NCBI GenBank assembly: GCA_029265715.1
Contig: JAJUGZ010000017.1
Coordinates: 1 to 56,158 of the forward strand
Direction: 5' to 3'
Origin: Bacteroidota bacterium
GTDB taxonomy: Bacteria; Bacteroidota; Bacteroidia; Bacteroidales; Prolixibacteraceae
DNA: 56,158 nucleotides
The notes beneath the pieces are model-generated. The model saw only the letters and a program-made list of their open reading frames with translations. It made no database searches and was not told where the DNA came from. Position 1 is the stretch's first letter. Every line of letters begins with the position of its first letter. Made by a program: the position numbers and the translations under genes. Shown in pieces: positions 19,244-30,843 of this stretch.

Positions 19244-19589
19244 TTTTCAAAAATTATAGGTTTAATTCATTCTTTAATCAATTCATTGTCATTGATTTTA
19301 ATGTGTAACTCATGTTAGTTAGTCGTCAAAAAAAATTCCGTTTTGTGTTAATTCCGGGACCAAAATATGGATTCCGAATATTAGATTTTATGTTTTTTAA
19401 TTGCTGACTTTCTGCAAACGTTTGCGGTGTCGTTTGCGCCCAATATGTTATAAAACAAGTAGTTGCCGGTCGGTAAAAATCCATATTCTTTTTTTTCAAA
19501 AACTTTGATAAATTCAGGATCAAAACCAAAAAGCTTTTACATTCGCAGGTCTGATTAAGGCTTATTGAAACAACTATCCAGCTAAAAAC
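19244..19589. promoter_or_regulatory. Divergent control region between susC and lacI-type gene
   Basis: 346 bases that must hold promoters for both susC (minus) and the regulator (plus). No perfect TTG/TAnnTTTG pair was found for either. The best minus-strand -7 candidate is the imperfect TATTTTG at 19361-19367. The palindrome described separately at 19414-19425 lies about 50 bases upstream of that candidate, and CGTTTGCG at 19431-19438 looks like an extra operator half-site. Confidence 0.55.
19414..19425. promoter_or_regulatory. LacI-family operator upstream of susC
   Basis: GCAAACGTTTGC is a perfect 12-bp palindrome with the central CG step typical of LacI/GalR-family operators. The same core occurs in the larger palindrome at 20676-20695 before the transporter operon. 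A site far upstream of susC would fit activation or looping as well as repression. Confidence 0.7.
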
Positions 19590-20609
19590 ATGAGAAGCAA
19601 CCAGATAACAATTAAAGATATTGCCCGCATTTTAGGAATTTCCGCCTCAACCGTATCCCGGGCCCTGAAAAACCATCCGGATATCAGCATCGAAACCAAA
19701 AATGCAGTTAACGACCTGGCCGAAAAACTAAAATACCAGCCCAATGCGGTTGCCCTCAGTTTAAAAAACAGCCGAAGCAACACTATTGGCGTCATCATCC
19801 CGGAAATCGTACATTACTTCTTTTCGTCAGTTATAAGTGGAATCGAGGACGTTGCATCTCAAAACGGATATACCGTGATTATTTGCCAGTCGAACGAAAG
19901 CTACGAGCGCGAGGTTGAAAATACCAAAGCTTTGCTTTCGCACCGGGTAGATGGCATCCTGGTCTCGATCTCGAAAAACACCACCGATTTTACCCACCTG
20001 ACCGACATTCAGGAAAGTGGGATCCCCTTAGTTTTTTTCGACCGGGTGGCCAATGGGATCGAGGCCGACCAGGTGATTATCGACGATTTGGAAGCCTCTT
20101 ACCGGGCAACCCGCCACCTGATTGAGTCGGGATGCAAGCGCATCGCCCACTTTGCCGGGCCGCTGAACCTGCTCATAGGCCAACACCGTCTTGACGGGTA
20201 CCTGAAAGCGTTGGAAGAAGCCCGTATTCCTGTCGACAAATCACTGATCATCGAAGCCGACTCGTTTGAAAAAGCCCATAACGCGATATTGGAGCTGATT
20301 GAGTTCAGAAATTTACCCGATGGTATTTTTGCTGTAAATGACCTTACAGCCATTGGCGCCATGCAAACCCTCCAGAAAAAAGGCATCAAAATACCCGACC
20401 AGGTTTCCATTGTGGGATTCAGCGACGGCCGCTTCTCGGGAATTACAGACCCTACGCTTACCTCAGTCGACCAACATGGGTACGAAATGGGAACCACCGC
20501 CGCCGAAATGCTGATGGAACATATTTTTAAATCTCCGGAAAACCGGACCCCGGAAATAAAGATCCTCCAGGCCGACCTGATCGTCAGGGGCAGTTCGGTA
20601 AAAAAATAA
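19590..20609 (+). CDS. LacI/GalR-family transcriptional regulator of the starch locus
   Basis: 339 residues. The N-terminal helix-turn-helix (about 7-27: IKDIARILGISASTVSRALK) and hinge helix (YQPNAVALSLKN) are standard, followed by a periplasmic-binding-protein-like sensor domain (NTIGVIIPEIVHYFFSSVISGIED onwards) of usual length. It sits between the two arms, and perfect LacI-type palindromes flank it on both sides, so it very probably binds them and responds to a maltodextrin-derived ligand. This differs from the SusR system of Bacteroides thetaiotaomicron, which is a membrane-bound regulator. Ligand and sign of regulation are not known from sequence. Confidence 0.93.
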   Translation: MRSNQITIKDIARILGISASTVSRALKNHPDISIETKNAVNDLAEKLKYQPNAVALSLKNSRSNTIGVIIPEIVHYFFSSVISGIEDVASQNGYTVIICQSNESYEREVENTKALLSHRVDGILVSISKNTTDFTHLTDIQESGIPLVFFDRVANGIEADQVIIDDLEASYRATRHLIESGCKRIAHFAGPLNLLIGQHRLDGYLKALEEARIPVDKSLIIEADSFEKAHNAILELIEFRNLPDGIFAVNDLTAIGAMQTLQKKGIKIPDQVSIVGFSDGRFSGITDPTLTSVDQHGYEMGTTAAEMLMEHIFKSPENRTPEIKILQADLIVRGSSVKK

Positions 20610-20639
20610 CGATCCGGTATTCTGCTCGTGCCCTTTGTG

Positions 20640-20669
20640 AAAAAATCTCAGGGAAATGAAGATTTTTTT
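20640..20669 (+). terminator. Possible weak terminator after the lacI-type gene
   Basis: AAAAAATCT and AGATTTTTT can form a 9-bp AT-rich stem around an 11-base loop, ending in a T-run, 30 bases past the stop codon. The stem is weak. Confidence 0.35.
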
Positions 20670-20675
20670 ACTTGT

Positions 20676-20695
20676 CGTTGCAAACGTTTGCAACG
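20676..20695. promoter_or_regulatory. Perfect 20-bp LacI-family operator before the transporter operon
   Basis: CGTTGCAAACGTTTGCAACG is identical to its reverse complement across all 20 bases and contains the same GCAAACGTTTGC core as the site before susC. It lies 65 bases upstream of the -33 element of the promoter at 20761-20792. Confidence 0.8.
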
Positions 20696-20760
20696 GTGTT
20701 TTCAGCCCGAATTCAGGGCTCTTTTATCAGTTGTATAAGGGCTTACAAACGATCAACCCC

Positions 20761-20792
20761 TTGCTTTTTAATAAAAAAGGCAATTATCTTTG
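20761..20792 (+). promoter_or_regulatory. Promoter of the transporter/phosphorylase operon
   Basis: TTG (20761-20763), 21 bases, then TATCTTTG (20785-20792), matching the Bacteroidota TTTG/TAnnTTTG consensus. It is about 117 bases upstream of the transporter start, leaving a leader of roughly 110 bases, and is preceded by the 20-bp LacI-type palindrome. Confidence 0.6.
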
Positions 20793-20908
20793 TACCCGTA
20801 ATTCCACGTTAGTTTATTCCGCAAAATACTTCCGTTACGTCCCTGAAGATGACCTGAAGGGCACGTCGTCTGTTTTTTCCAGCTAATAATTTGGTAAAAC
20901 AACATGGT

Positions 20909-22267
20909 ATGAATAAAAAGCCAACCTTGAAATTTTGGCAAATCTGGAATCTGAGTTTCGGATTTCTGGGAGTGCAGTTTGGGTTTGCCCTGCAAAATGC
21001 AAATGCAAGCCGGATACTCTCGAACTTAGGCGCTGAAATTGATACACTCTCATTTTTCTGGTTAGTGGCCCCGACCATGGGACTGCTCGTACAACCACTG
21101 GTCGGAGCTGCCAGCGACAAAACATGGACCCGACTGGGACGACGTTCCCCCTATATATTGGGGGGCGCCCTTGTCTCAATGATCGCTATGTTTTTTATGC
21201 CCAACGCCCCGTTTGTGATTAAAGCCGGCGGACTTGGCGCCTTGATTTTCGGGGCCGTGATGCTCGCACTAATGGATGGTTCGTTCAACGTGACATTCCA
21301 ACCATTCCGGGCACTGGTTGCCGATATGACCCCCGAAGAACAACGAAACGTCGGGTACTCCGTTCAAAGTTTCCTGATCAATCTGGGCGCAATTATCGGA
21401 TCGCTGTTACCTTACATCCTGACAGCAGCCGGGATCGAAAATGTAGCCGCCGCTGGCAAAGTTGCCCCTTCGGTAATCTGGTCGTTTTACATCGGAGGCT
21501 CCATGTTGCTGCTAAGCGTGCTGGTCACGGTCCTGAAAACCAAAGAGTACCCACCGGCCCAATTCGAGGCATACAACAATATTTCTGAAGAAGAAAAAAC
21601 TAAAAAAGAAAGCTTCTTCTACCTGCTCCTGAATATGCCAAAAACAATGAAACAACTGGCGTTGGTACAATTGTTTTCCTGGTTCCCGCTGTACCTGATG
21701 TGGGTGTATTCAACCTCTGCATTTGCCCAGCATTACTGGGGAACAGCTGTAACCGACACAAGTTCTGAAGCTTATAACCAGGCCAGCAACTGGGTCGGGG
21801 TTTGCTTTGGGGCTTACAGTCTTTTTGCAGCTATTTTCTCGACAGTTATGCCTTTTCTGGTTAAAGCTACCAGCCGAAAGGTTGTTTATTCCGGATCGCT
21901 ACTTCTGGGTGGGTTAGGTTATATCTCGACTTATTTTTTTAATAACCAGTATCTGTTGTTGTTATCCATGCTCGGCATCGGTATTGCCTGGGCTGCTATT
22001 CTGGCTATGCCCTACGCAATCTTATCCGGCTCTCTTCCACCCAAAAGAATCGGGATTTACATGGGATTATTCAATCTGACCGTGGTAATACCCCAGATTA
22101 TTAGCGGAATCTTCGGAGGCCCTATTCTAAGGTTATTTTTCCACTCAGAAGCCATTTACATACTGGTTTTGGCCGGGGTTGTAATGATTTTGGGATCGCT
22201 GGCAGCCCTGTTTGTAACCGATACAAGCGAGCACTCCTCCGGCAACCAATATGGGGGCAGACACTAA
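20909..22267 (+). CDS. MFS maltose/disaccharide transporter (SLC45/GPH type)
   Basis: 452 residues from the ATG at 20909. An in-frame TTG at 20891 was rejected as it only adds six polar residues. An integral inner-membrane protein with about 12 hydrophobic segments. The start LKFWQIWNLSFGFLGVQFGF and the motif VGAASDKTWTRLGRRSPYI (MFS loop 2-3, D-x3-RxGRR) are typical of sucrose/maltose:proton symporters. As first gene of the operon, ahead of beta-phosphoglucomutase and maltose phosphorylase, it most likely takes up maltose or short maltodextrins from the periplasm. Substrate assignment is by context. Confidence 0.9.
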   Translation: MNKKPTLKFWQIWNLSFGFLGVQFGFALQNANASRILSNLGAEIDTLSFFWLVAPTMGLLVQPLVGAASDKTWTRLGRRSPYILGGALVSMIAMFFMPNAPFVIKAGGLGALIFGAVMLALMDGSFNVTFQPFRALVADMTPEEQRNVGYSVQSFLINLGAIIGSLLPYILTAAGIENVAAAGKVAPSVIWSFYIGGSMLLLSVLVTVLKTKEYPPAQFEAYNNISEEEKTKKESFFYLLLNMPKTMKQLALVQLFSWFPLYLMWVYSTSAFAQHYWGTAVTDTSSEAYNQASNWVGVCFGAYSLFAAIFSTVMPFLVKATSRKVVYSGSLLLGGLGYISTYFFNNQYLLLLSMLGIGIAWAAILAMPYAILSGSLPPKRIGIYMGLFNLTVVIPQIISGIFGGPILRLFFHSEAIYILVLAGVVMILGSLAALFVTDTSEHSSGNQYGGRH

Positions 22268-22288
22268 AAATTAGAAAGGAAAAACCGA

Positions 22289-22939
22289 ATGATTAAAGCT
22301 TGTTTATTCGACCTCGACGGGGTCATTGTCGACACGGCCCGGTTTCATTATATCGCATGGAAAAGCTTAGCCAATGAACTGGGATTTGAATTCACCGAGA
22401 AAGATAACGAACGGCTCAAAGGCGTCAGCCGGATGAAATCACTTGACATATTACTCGAAATTGGCCAACTGACTTTTACAGAATTGGAAAAAGAAAAACT
22501 GGCCGACCGGAAAAATAAACTGTACGTCAGCTACATCGAACAAATGACACCGAACGATACGCTGCCCGGCGTGGCCAGTTTCCTGACCGGGCTAAGCGAG
22601 AAAGGCATAAAAACTGCGCTCGGATCGGCCAGTAAAAATGCTCCGCTTATCCTGGAACGCATCGGACTGGGCCATTTGTTCGACGCCATTGTTGACGGGA
22701 ACAGCATATCGAGCGCCAAACCCGACCCGGAGGTATTTCTGAAAGGCGCTGAATTACTGGGCGTGGCCCCCGAAAATTGTGTGGTTTTTGAAGATGCCGT
22801 CGCCGGATTAGAAGCCGCCCGTAACGCGGGCATGCCATGTATCGGGATTGGAGATCCGGAAATACTGAATCTGGCCGATAAAGTCATCCCGGGCTTCGAA
22901 AATTTTGGAGTAAATGATCTGATTAAGTTCTACAGTTAA
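22289..22939 (+). CDS. pgmB: Beta-phosphoglucomutase
   Basis: 216 residues, HAD superfamily with a small cap. The catalytic aspartates D8 and D10 in LFDLDGVIVDT sit at the same residue numbers as in the Lactococcus lactis enzyme. The substrate-discriminating cap (about 15-90), the TALGSASKN motif II serine and the KPDPEVF lysine (motif III) are all present, as is the acidic motif VFEDAVAGLEAA. It converts beta-glucose 1-phosphate to glucose 6-phosphate. That substrate is exactly the product of the GH65 phosphorylase encoded 45 bases downstream. Confidence 0.95.
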   Translation: MIKACLFDLDGVIVDTARFHYIAWKSLANELGFEFTEKDNERLKGVSRMKSLDILLEIGQLTFTELEKEKLADRKNKLYVSYIEQMTPNDTLPGVASFLTGLSEKGIKTALGSASKNAPLILERIGLGHLFDAIVDGNSISSAKPDPEVFLKGAELLGVAPENCVVFEDAVAGLEAARNAGMPCIGIGDPEILNLADKVIPGFENFGVNDLIKFYS

Positions 22940-22984
22940 TCAGGTAAATAACTGGAGAGTTTAAGGACAATTAAAATCTGCAAA

Positions 22985-25306
22985 ATGAAGAATTATATCA
23001 TACACGACGAATGGAGAATCATCGAAGAAGGCTTCCATCCACAAGAAAACAGGATCACAGAGAGCCTGCTTAGCATCGGTAACGGGCGTAGTGGGCAACG
23101 GGCCAATTTCGAGGAAAAATACAGCGGCGACAGTTTACGGGGCAGCTACATCGCCGGCGTTTATTATCCCGATAAAACCCGCGTAGGCTGGTGGAAAAAT
23201 GGCTATCCGGAATATTTTGCAAAGATTCTGAACGCAGCGAACTGGATCGGGATCAATGTCCGGGTCAACGGAAAGGAACTCGATCTGGCCAAAACAAAAA
23301 TCCTTTCATTCCGTCGCGAAACCAATATGCAAAACGGACTACTGACCCGTCATTTTATCGCCGAAGTTACAAAAGGAAAGCAAATCGAAGTAAAATCGTC
23401 GAGGTTCCTCAGTCTGGCCGATCAGGAAATCGGAGCCATCCGCTACTCGGTAAAAGCCTTAAATTTCTCTGGAAAGATCACCATGAAACCATACATTGAT
23501 GGCGATGTGGTAAACGAGGATTCGAATTACGATGAAAAATTCTGGATTGAAATTGACCGCAATTTAGACCCCTCCGGCTCGGGATATGTAACCATGGACA
23601 CCCGAAAAACAGCCTTCCGGGTTTGCACGGGCATGCAGTTCCAGGCTTTCATAAATAACAAGCTGGTTACTCCGGAACTAACCCTGATTAATCAGGAAAA
23701 ATATATTGCGGCCGAGTTCTCCGTAAGATTAAACCAGGGCGACGAGCTGACACTTGAAAAATATGCCGCCAATGCCTCTAGTCTTTATCACCCCAAAAGC
23801 AAATTGCCCGAAACAATTGGCAAGGTCTTAAAACGCGCTGCGTCCCAGGGATTCGACAAACTATTTGAAAAACATGAAAAGCTGTGGGCCAAACGCTGGG
23901 AAACAAGCGATATCCGGATTGAAGGAGACGTTGCCGCACAGCAGGGAATCCGCTTTAACATTTTCCATCTCAATCAAACCTATCTGGGCGACGACGAACG
24001 TCTCAATATCGGGCCCAAAGGGTTTACCGGCGAAAAATACGGCGGAGTAACTTACTGGGACACTGAAGCTTACTGCCTTCCTTTTTATCTGGCCACAGCG
24101 CCCCAACAGGTTGCCAGACATTTGCTGCTTTACCGGTATAAGCACCTGCCCAAAGCCATTGAAAATGCTGCCAAACTCGGCTTCAGCCATGGCGCAGCCC
24201 TTTTCCCGATGGTAACCATTAATGGCGAAGAATGCCACAACGAATGGGAAATTACCTTTGAAGAAATCCACCGCAACGGAGCCATTGCCTATGCCATCCA
24301 CAATTACATCGAATACACCGGTGACCGCGAGTATCTGGCGCCTTACGGATTCGAAGTGTTACTGGCCATCTCGCGGTTCTGGGCTCAGCGCGTCAATTGG
24401 TCCGACGATAAGCAAAAGTTCGTCATGCTTGGAGTTACCGGGCCAAACGAATACGAAAACAATGTAAACAATAACTTTCACACCAGCTACATGGCTGTGT
24501 GGACTCTGAAATACACCCTTCAGGCAATTGAATACCTGAAAAAAGAACACTCGTACCTTTATGAGGAGCTGGTTACCAAAACCCATTTTAACGAATTAAA
24601 AGAAACCGCCTACTGGAAAAACATCATTGCCAACATGTACTTCCCGTACGACAAAACCCGCGATATTTATCTCCAGCAAGACGGGTTCCTGGATAAAGAG
24701 CTGATCCCGGTCAGCCAACTCGATCCGGACGAAAGGCCCATCAACAAAAAATGGTCGTGGGACCGTATCCTGCGTTCGTGCTACATTAAACAGGCCGATA
24801 CCCTGCAAAGTATATACTGGTTCGAAGACGAATTTGGCCAGGAAAGCATTACCCGTCACTTTGATTTTTACGAACCGTTTACCGTGCACGAATCGTCGCT
24901 TTCCCCATGTGTTCACGCCATTCTTGCTGCCTCGATCGGCCGCAGGGAAAAAGCGTACGAAATGTACCTGCGTACAGCCCGCCTCGACCTGGATAATTAC
25001 AACCACGATACCGAAGACGGCCTGCACATTACCAGCATGGGTGGAACCTGGATGGCTTTCGTCCAGGGATTCGGCGGCATGCGCGTCAAAAACGGGCGTC
25101 TGCATTTTAACCCATTCATTCCGGAAGGCTGGCAATCTTATTCGTTCCGGATCAACTTCCGGGGTGCCCATCTGGAAATCAGCATGCAGAACACCCAATT
25201 CCGCCTGTTGAACCACTCCGACATCACCATCCGGCTTGTTATATGGGGGCAGGAGCAGGAACTAAAAGGCAATCAGGAACTAACTTTTGAAAAACCAACT
25301 AAATGA
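22985..25306 (+). CDS. GH65 maltose phosphorylase
   Basis: 773 residues, the usual GH65 length: N-terminal beta-sandwich (about 1-270), linker, (alpha/alpha)6 barrel (about 310-690) and small C-terminal sheet. The general acid is in GVTGPNEYENN, E489, close to Glu487 of Lactobacillus brevis maltose phosphorylase. There is no signal peptide, so it is cytoplasmic. It splits maltose with phosphate into glucose and beta-glucose 1-phosphate, saving one ATP per maltose. The neighbouring pgmB supports this. Kojibiose or trehalose phosphorylase are less likely alternatives, given the starch context. The stop overlaps the next start (ATGA). Confidence 0.92.
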   Translation: MKNYIIHDEWRIIEEGFHPQENRITESLLSIGNGRSGQRANFEEKYSGDSLRGSYIAGVYYPDKTRVGWWKNGYPEYFAKILNAANWIGINVRVNGKELDLAKTKILSFRRETNMQNGLLTRHFIAEVTKGKQIEVKSSRFLSLADQEIGAIRYSVKALNFSGKITMKPYIDGDVVNEDSNYDEKFWIEIDRNLDPSGSGYVTMDTRKTAFRVCTGMQFQAFINNKLVTPELTLINQEKYIAAEFSVRLNQGDELTLEKYAANASSLYHPKSKLPETIGKVLKRAASQGFDKLFEKHEKLWAKRWETSDIRIEGDVAAQQGIRFNIFHLNQTYLGDDERLNIGPKGFTGEKYGGVTYWDTEAYCLPFYLATAPQQVARHLLLYRYKHLPKAIENAAKLGFSHGAALFPMVTINGEECHNEWEITFEEIHRNGAIAYAIHNYIEYTGDREYLAPYGFEVLLAISRFWAQRVNWSDDKQKFVMLGVTGPNEYENNVNNNFHTSYMAVWTLKYTLQAIEYLKKEHSYLYEELVTKTHFNELKETAYWKNIIANMYFPYDKTRDIYLQQDGFLDKELIPVSQLDPDERPINKKWSWDRILRSCYIKQADTLQSIYWFEDEFGQESITRHFDFYEPFTVHESSLSPCVHAILAASIGRREKAYEMYLRTARLDLDNYNHDTEDGLHITSMGGTWMAFVQGFGGMRVKNGRLHFNPFIPEGWQSYSFRINFRGAHLEISMQNTQFRLLNHSDITIRLVIWGQEQELKGNQELTFEKPTK

Positions 25307-27150
25307 AACAACTCAGCTTAATCCTTTTTATCCTCCTGGCATGTATCCAGGTTTTTGCAGGGAAAAACGAAATCAATCGCGTTGAACCAATGTTTTGGTG
25401 GACCGGTATGAAAAATCCGGCGCTTCAACTGATGGTGCATGCCCCCGAAATAGCTACAACCAGCGTCGAACTGAATTATCCGGGCGTTGAACTAAAAAGT
25501 ACCGCTCGTCAGGGAAACCCGAACTACCTGTTTATAAACCTGACAATTGCCCCGGAAACCAAGGCCGGGTCGTTCGATCTTGTTTTCCGGAGAAACCAGA
25601 AAGAAGTTTACCGCACCACCTACCAGTTGCTCGAACGCGAACCCGGCTCAGCCGAACGCAAAGGGTTTGACAATTCGGATGTCATTTACCTGATTACCCC
25701 CGACCGCTTTGCGAATGGAAACCCGGGGAACGACAATATACCCGACATGAAAGAAACGGCCAACCGGGCCGATTTTAACGGACGACATGGCGGCGACATT
25801 GCCGGGATGCAGCAACACATCGGGTATCTTGAAAACATGGGTTTTACAGCCGTCTGGGTAAACCCGGTACTCGAAAATAACATGAGCCGCACCTCGTACC
25901 ACGGCTATTCGACCACCGATTTTTACCGCGTCGACCCCCGTTTCGGGACCAACGAAGAATACCGCCAGTTCTCGAAAGAACTAAAAGCACACGGCATGAA
26001 ACTAATTATGGACATGATTTTCAACCACATTGGTTCCGAACACTGGTGGATGAACGACCTCCCCTCGAAAGACTGGCTGAACGCGTACCCGGATATCCAG
26101 ATCACCACACACCGCAGAACGGTAAACGAGGATCCGCACGCCTCCGAAACCGACAAACGCGGCATGACCGATGGCTGGTTTGTTACCTCGATGCCCGACC
26201 TCAACCAGCGCAACCCGTTCCTGGCCACCTACCTGATCCAAAACAGCATCTGGTGGACCGAATACGCCGGATTATCGGGCATCCGAATGGATACCTACCC
26301 TTATCCGGACAAAAACATGATGGCCGAATGGACCCAACGCATGCTCGAAGAATATCCGCATTTAGGCATGGTTGGCGAAGAATGGAGCTTAAACCCGGGA
26401 ATCGTGGCCTACTGGCAAAAAGGGCAGAAAAATAAAGACGGGTATGTTTCCTGTTTGCCCAGCCTGATGGACTTCCCGGTACAAAATGCAGTGGTTTCAG
26501 GATTAAATGAAAAAGAAAACTGGGACAGCGGATTAATCAAAATCTACGAAGCACTTGCAAACGACTTCTTATATCCCGATGCCAACAAACTGGTTATTTT
26601 TCCCGACAACCACGACATGTCACGCATCTACACCCAACTGCACGAAAACGATAAACTCTTCCGGCTGGCTACTGCCTTTTTCCTGACATCGCGCGGAATT
26701 CCGCAAATATTCTATGGAACCGAAATCCTGATGGCAAATCCCACAAGCCCCGAACACGGAATTATCCGTAGTGATTTCCCGGGCGGCTGGGCCGGCGATA
26801 ACATCAATGCCTTCACCGGACAAGGACTTTCGGACAAACAGAAACAAACCCAGGATTATTTCAGGAAACTGCTGAACTGGCGGAAAAACCAACCCGTGGT
26901 ACACGATGGTAAACTCAAACACTATGTACCCCAGAATGGCCTGTATGTTTATTTCCGCTACAATGAAACCGGCTCGGTCATGGTCATCCTGAATAAGAAT
27001 GATGAACCCAGAGAGCTGGAAACATCCCGCTTTGCCGAATCATTAACCGGATTCCAGACCGGAACAGATATTGTTAGCGGAGCCAGCCTGAAGGATTTGT
27101 CGCACATCCAAGTCCCGGCAGCCTCGGCCATGATTATCGAGTTAAAATAA
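25303..27150 (+). CDS. susA: SusA-like neopullulanase/cyclomaltodextrinase, GH13
   Basis: 615 residues with a type I signal peptide (LSLILFILLACIQVFAG), so periplasmic. Residues about 22-110 are a cyclomaltodextrinase N-terminal domain (RVEPMFWWTGM). The GH13 barrel follows, with VIYLITPDRFANG near residue 126, nucleophile D330 (GIRMDTYP), acid/base E359 (VGEEWS) and D438 (PDNHDMSR). A cyc-maltodextrinase C-terminal domain closes the protein. It cuts imported maltooligosaccharides or pullulan to shorter products. Translationally coupled to the phosphorylase gene by a 4-base overlap; susB follows after 20 bases. Confidence 0.94.
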   Translation: MKQLSLILFILLACIQVFAGKNEINRVEPMFWWTGMKNPALQLMVHAPEIATTSVELNYPGVELKSTARQGNPNYLFINLTIAPETKAGSFDLVFRRNQKEVYRTTYQLLEREPGSAERKGFDNSDVIYLITPDRFANGNPGNDNIPDMKETANRADFNGRHGGDIAGMQQHIGYLENMGFTAVWVNPVLENNMSRTSYHGYSTTDFYRVDPRFGTNEEYRQFSKELKAHGMKLIMDMIFNHIGSEHWWMNDLPSKDWLNAYPDIQITTHRRTVNEDPHASETDKRGMTDGWFVTSMPDLNQRNPFLATYLIQNSIWWTEYAGLSGIRMDTYPYPDKNMMAEWTQRMLEEYPHLGMVGEEWSLNPGIVAYWQKGQKNKDGYVSCLPSLMDFPVQNAVVSGLNEKENWDSGLIKIYEALANDFLYPDANKLVIFPDNHDMSRIYTQLHENDKLFRLATAFFLTSRGIPQIFYGTEILMANPTSPEHGIIRSDFPGGWAGDNINAFTGQGLSDKQKQTQDYFRKLLNWRKNQPVVHDGKLKHYVPQNGLYVYFRYNETGSVMVILNKNDEPRELETSRFAESLTGFQTGTDIVSGASLKDLSHIQVPAASAMIIELK

Positions 27151-27161
27151 ACTGTTCTTAG

Positions 27162-29315
<2,154 letters not shown>

Positions 29316-29337
29316 TAACCGCATAACATAAACGGAT

Positions 29338-30687
29338 ATGAAGAAACTTCTTATTTTCTTCCTGGCAGGACTGTTATTTGCCTGCAACCCTCCGGGGAAA
29401 AAGCCTGAATCTGCCGGCCCTGTTGTTCCGGAGTGGTGCAACAATGCCGTACTTTACGAAGTAAACATCCGGCAATACACCCCGGAAGGGACATTCAATG
29501 CCTTCGCAAAACACCTTCCACGCCTAAAAAATCTGGGCGTCGATATTCTCTGGATTATGCCCGTCAACCCCATTTCAGAAAAGAACCGAAAAGGGTCGCT
29601 CGGGTCTTATTATTCGGTGAAAGATTACAAAGCCATCAATCCGGAGTTTGGAACAATGAACGATTTCAAACAACTGGTTAACCAAGCCCACGAACTGGGG
29701 ATGAAAGTTATTATCGACTGGGTTGCCAACCACACCGGATGGGATAATCAATGGATTTACGACCACCCCGACTGGTACACCACCGATTCAACCGGCGCAA
29801 TTATTTCCCCCGATCCGGATTGGACCGATATTGCCGACCTGAATTTCGAATCGAAACCCATGCGCAGGGCGATGATCGAAGCCATGAATTTCTGGGTCAA
29901 AGAAACCGATATCGACGGGTTCCGTTGCGATGTGGCCTGGGGAGTACCGCAGGACTTTTGGGAGGAAGCACGTGCCTCGATTGATTCAGTTAAGCCGGTT
30001 TATATGCTTGCCGAAGACGAAGATCATCCGGGATTCCTGAAAAAAGCGTTTGACTCAAATTATGCCTGGGAGCTGCACCATATTTTGAACGATGTGGCCC
30101 AAGGTAAAAAAACAGCCCAGGACATCAAAGCCTATTTCGACGGTACAAACAAAAAATATGCTCCCGGATCGTTCCCGATCCAATTTATCACTAACCACGA
30201 CGAAAACAGCTGGAACGGTTCGGAATACGAACGCATGGGCGATGCCGTAAAAACCTTTGCCACGCTAACTTTTACCATCGAAGGGATGCCTTTGTTATAC
30301 AGCGGCCAGGAAGCCGGGTTAAAAAAACGCCTGCGCTTTTTCGAAAAAGACACAATTAACTGGGCCGACACCACCATGCAAGCATTTTATCGCTCATTAA
30401 TTATCCTGAAACACACCAATCCGGCACTTTGGAACGGGAATTCAGGCGCCCCCATCGTTTTCGCAGAAACATCGGCCCCGGATCAAACGCTGGCATTTAC
30501 CCGGACAAAAGAAAACAACCAGCTACTGGCCATATTCAACCTTTCGCCGAAGCCGGCAGAATGCTCCGTGAAGTTGCCGGCAGCCGGAACGTACCAGGAT
30601 TATTTCTCCGGAGAAACAAAAACATTCGGGATAGATACAAAACTTGATTTAGACAAATGGGCGTATCGGGTCTATGTCCAAAAATAG
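29338..30687 (+). CDS. Lipoprotein GH13 alpha-amylase family enzyme
   Basis: 449 residues. Lipobox ends at C16 (LLFAC); the following NPPGKKPES lacks the acidic surface-export patch, so it probably faces the periplasm. The barrel begins at VLYEVNIRQYTPEGTFNA with predicted nucleophile D198 (GFRCDVAW), acid/base E226 (MLAEDEDH) and D288 (TNHDENSW), then a short C-terminal beta domain. It is compact, with no N-terminal starch-binding module. It is last in the right-arm operon, 22 bases after susB, and a terminator follows. Exact specificity (maltogenic amylase, alpha-glucosidase) cannot be read from the sequence. Confidence 0.92.
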   Translation: MKKLLIFFLAGLLFACNPPGKKPESAGPVVPEWCNNAVLYEVNIRQYTPEGTFNAFAKHLPRLKNLGVDILWIMPVNPISEKNRKGSLGSYYSVKDYKAINPEFGTMNDFKQLVNQAHELGMKVIIDWVANHTGWDNQWIYDHPDWYTTDSTGAIISPDPDWTDIADLNFESKPMRRAMIEAMNFWVKETDIDGFRCDVAWGVPQDFWEEARASIDSVKPVYMLAEDEDHPGFLKKAFDSNYAWELHHILNDVAQGKKTAQDIKAYFDGTNKKYAPGSFPIQFITNHDENSWNGSEYERMGDAVKTFATLTFTIEGMPLLYSGQEAGLKKRLRFFEKDTINWADTTMQAFYRSLIILKHTNPALWNGNSGAPIVFAETSAPDQTLAFTRTKENNQLLAIFNLSPKPAECSVKLPAAGTYQDYFSGETKTFGIDTKLDLDKWAYRVYVQK

Positions 30688-30718
30688 ATCGGACCGTTCA
30701 GGGTTACGGTTACAGTTA

Positions 30719-30747
30719 AAAGCTTGCCCCTGTGGGCAGGCTTTTTT
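30719..30747 (+). terminator. Intrinsic terminator of the right-arm sus operon
   Basis: AAGCTTGCCC pairs with GGGCAGGCTT (one G-T wobble) around the loop CTGT and runs into TTTTTT, 32 bases past the lipoprotein amylase stop. Confidence 0.85.
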
Positions 30748-30843
30748 AGTTTGCAGAACATAAATAATTCCAAAATGATTTGGTAACCCTCCGGTTGATT
30801 TTTTCGAATTATTAAACAGAATACTCACTAAAAAACTACAGCC

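Noticed and set aside
19361-19367. TATTTTG as the susC promoter -7 element
   Set aside because: It has one base less than TAnnTTTG and no -33 TTG at the right spacing, so it was kept only as a candidate within the control region.
24596-25216. 206-codon frame antisense to the maltose phosphorylase
   Set aside because: Shadow of the GH65 gene; no start context and no recognisable domain.
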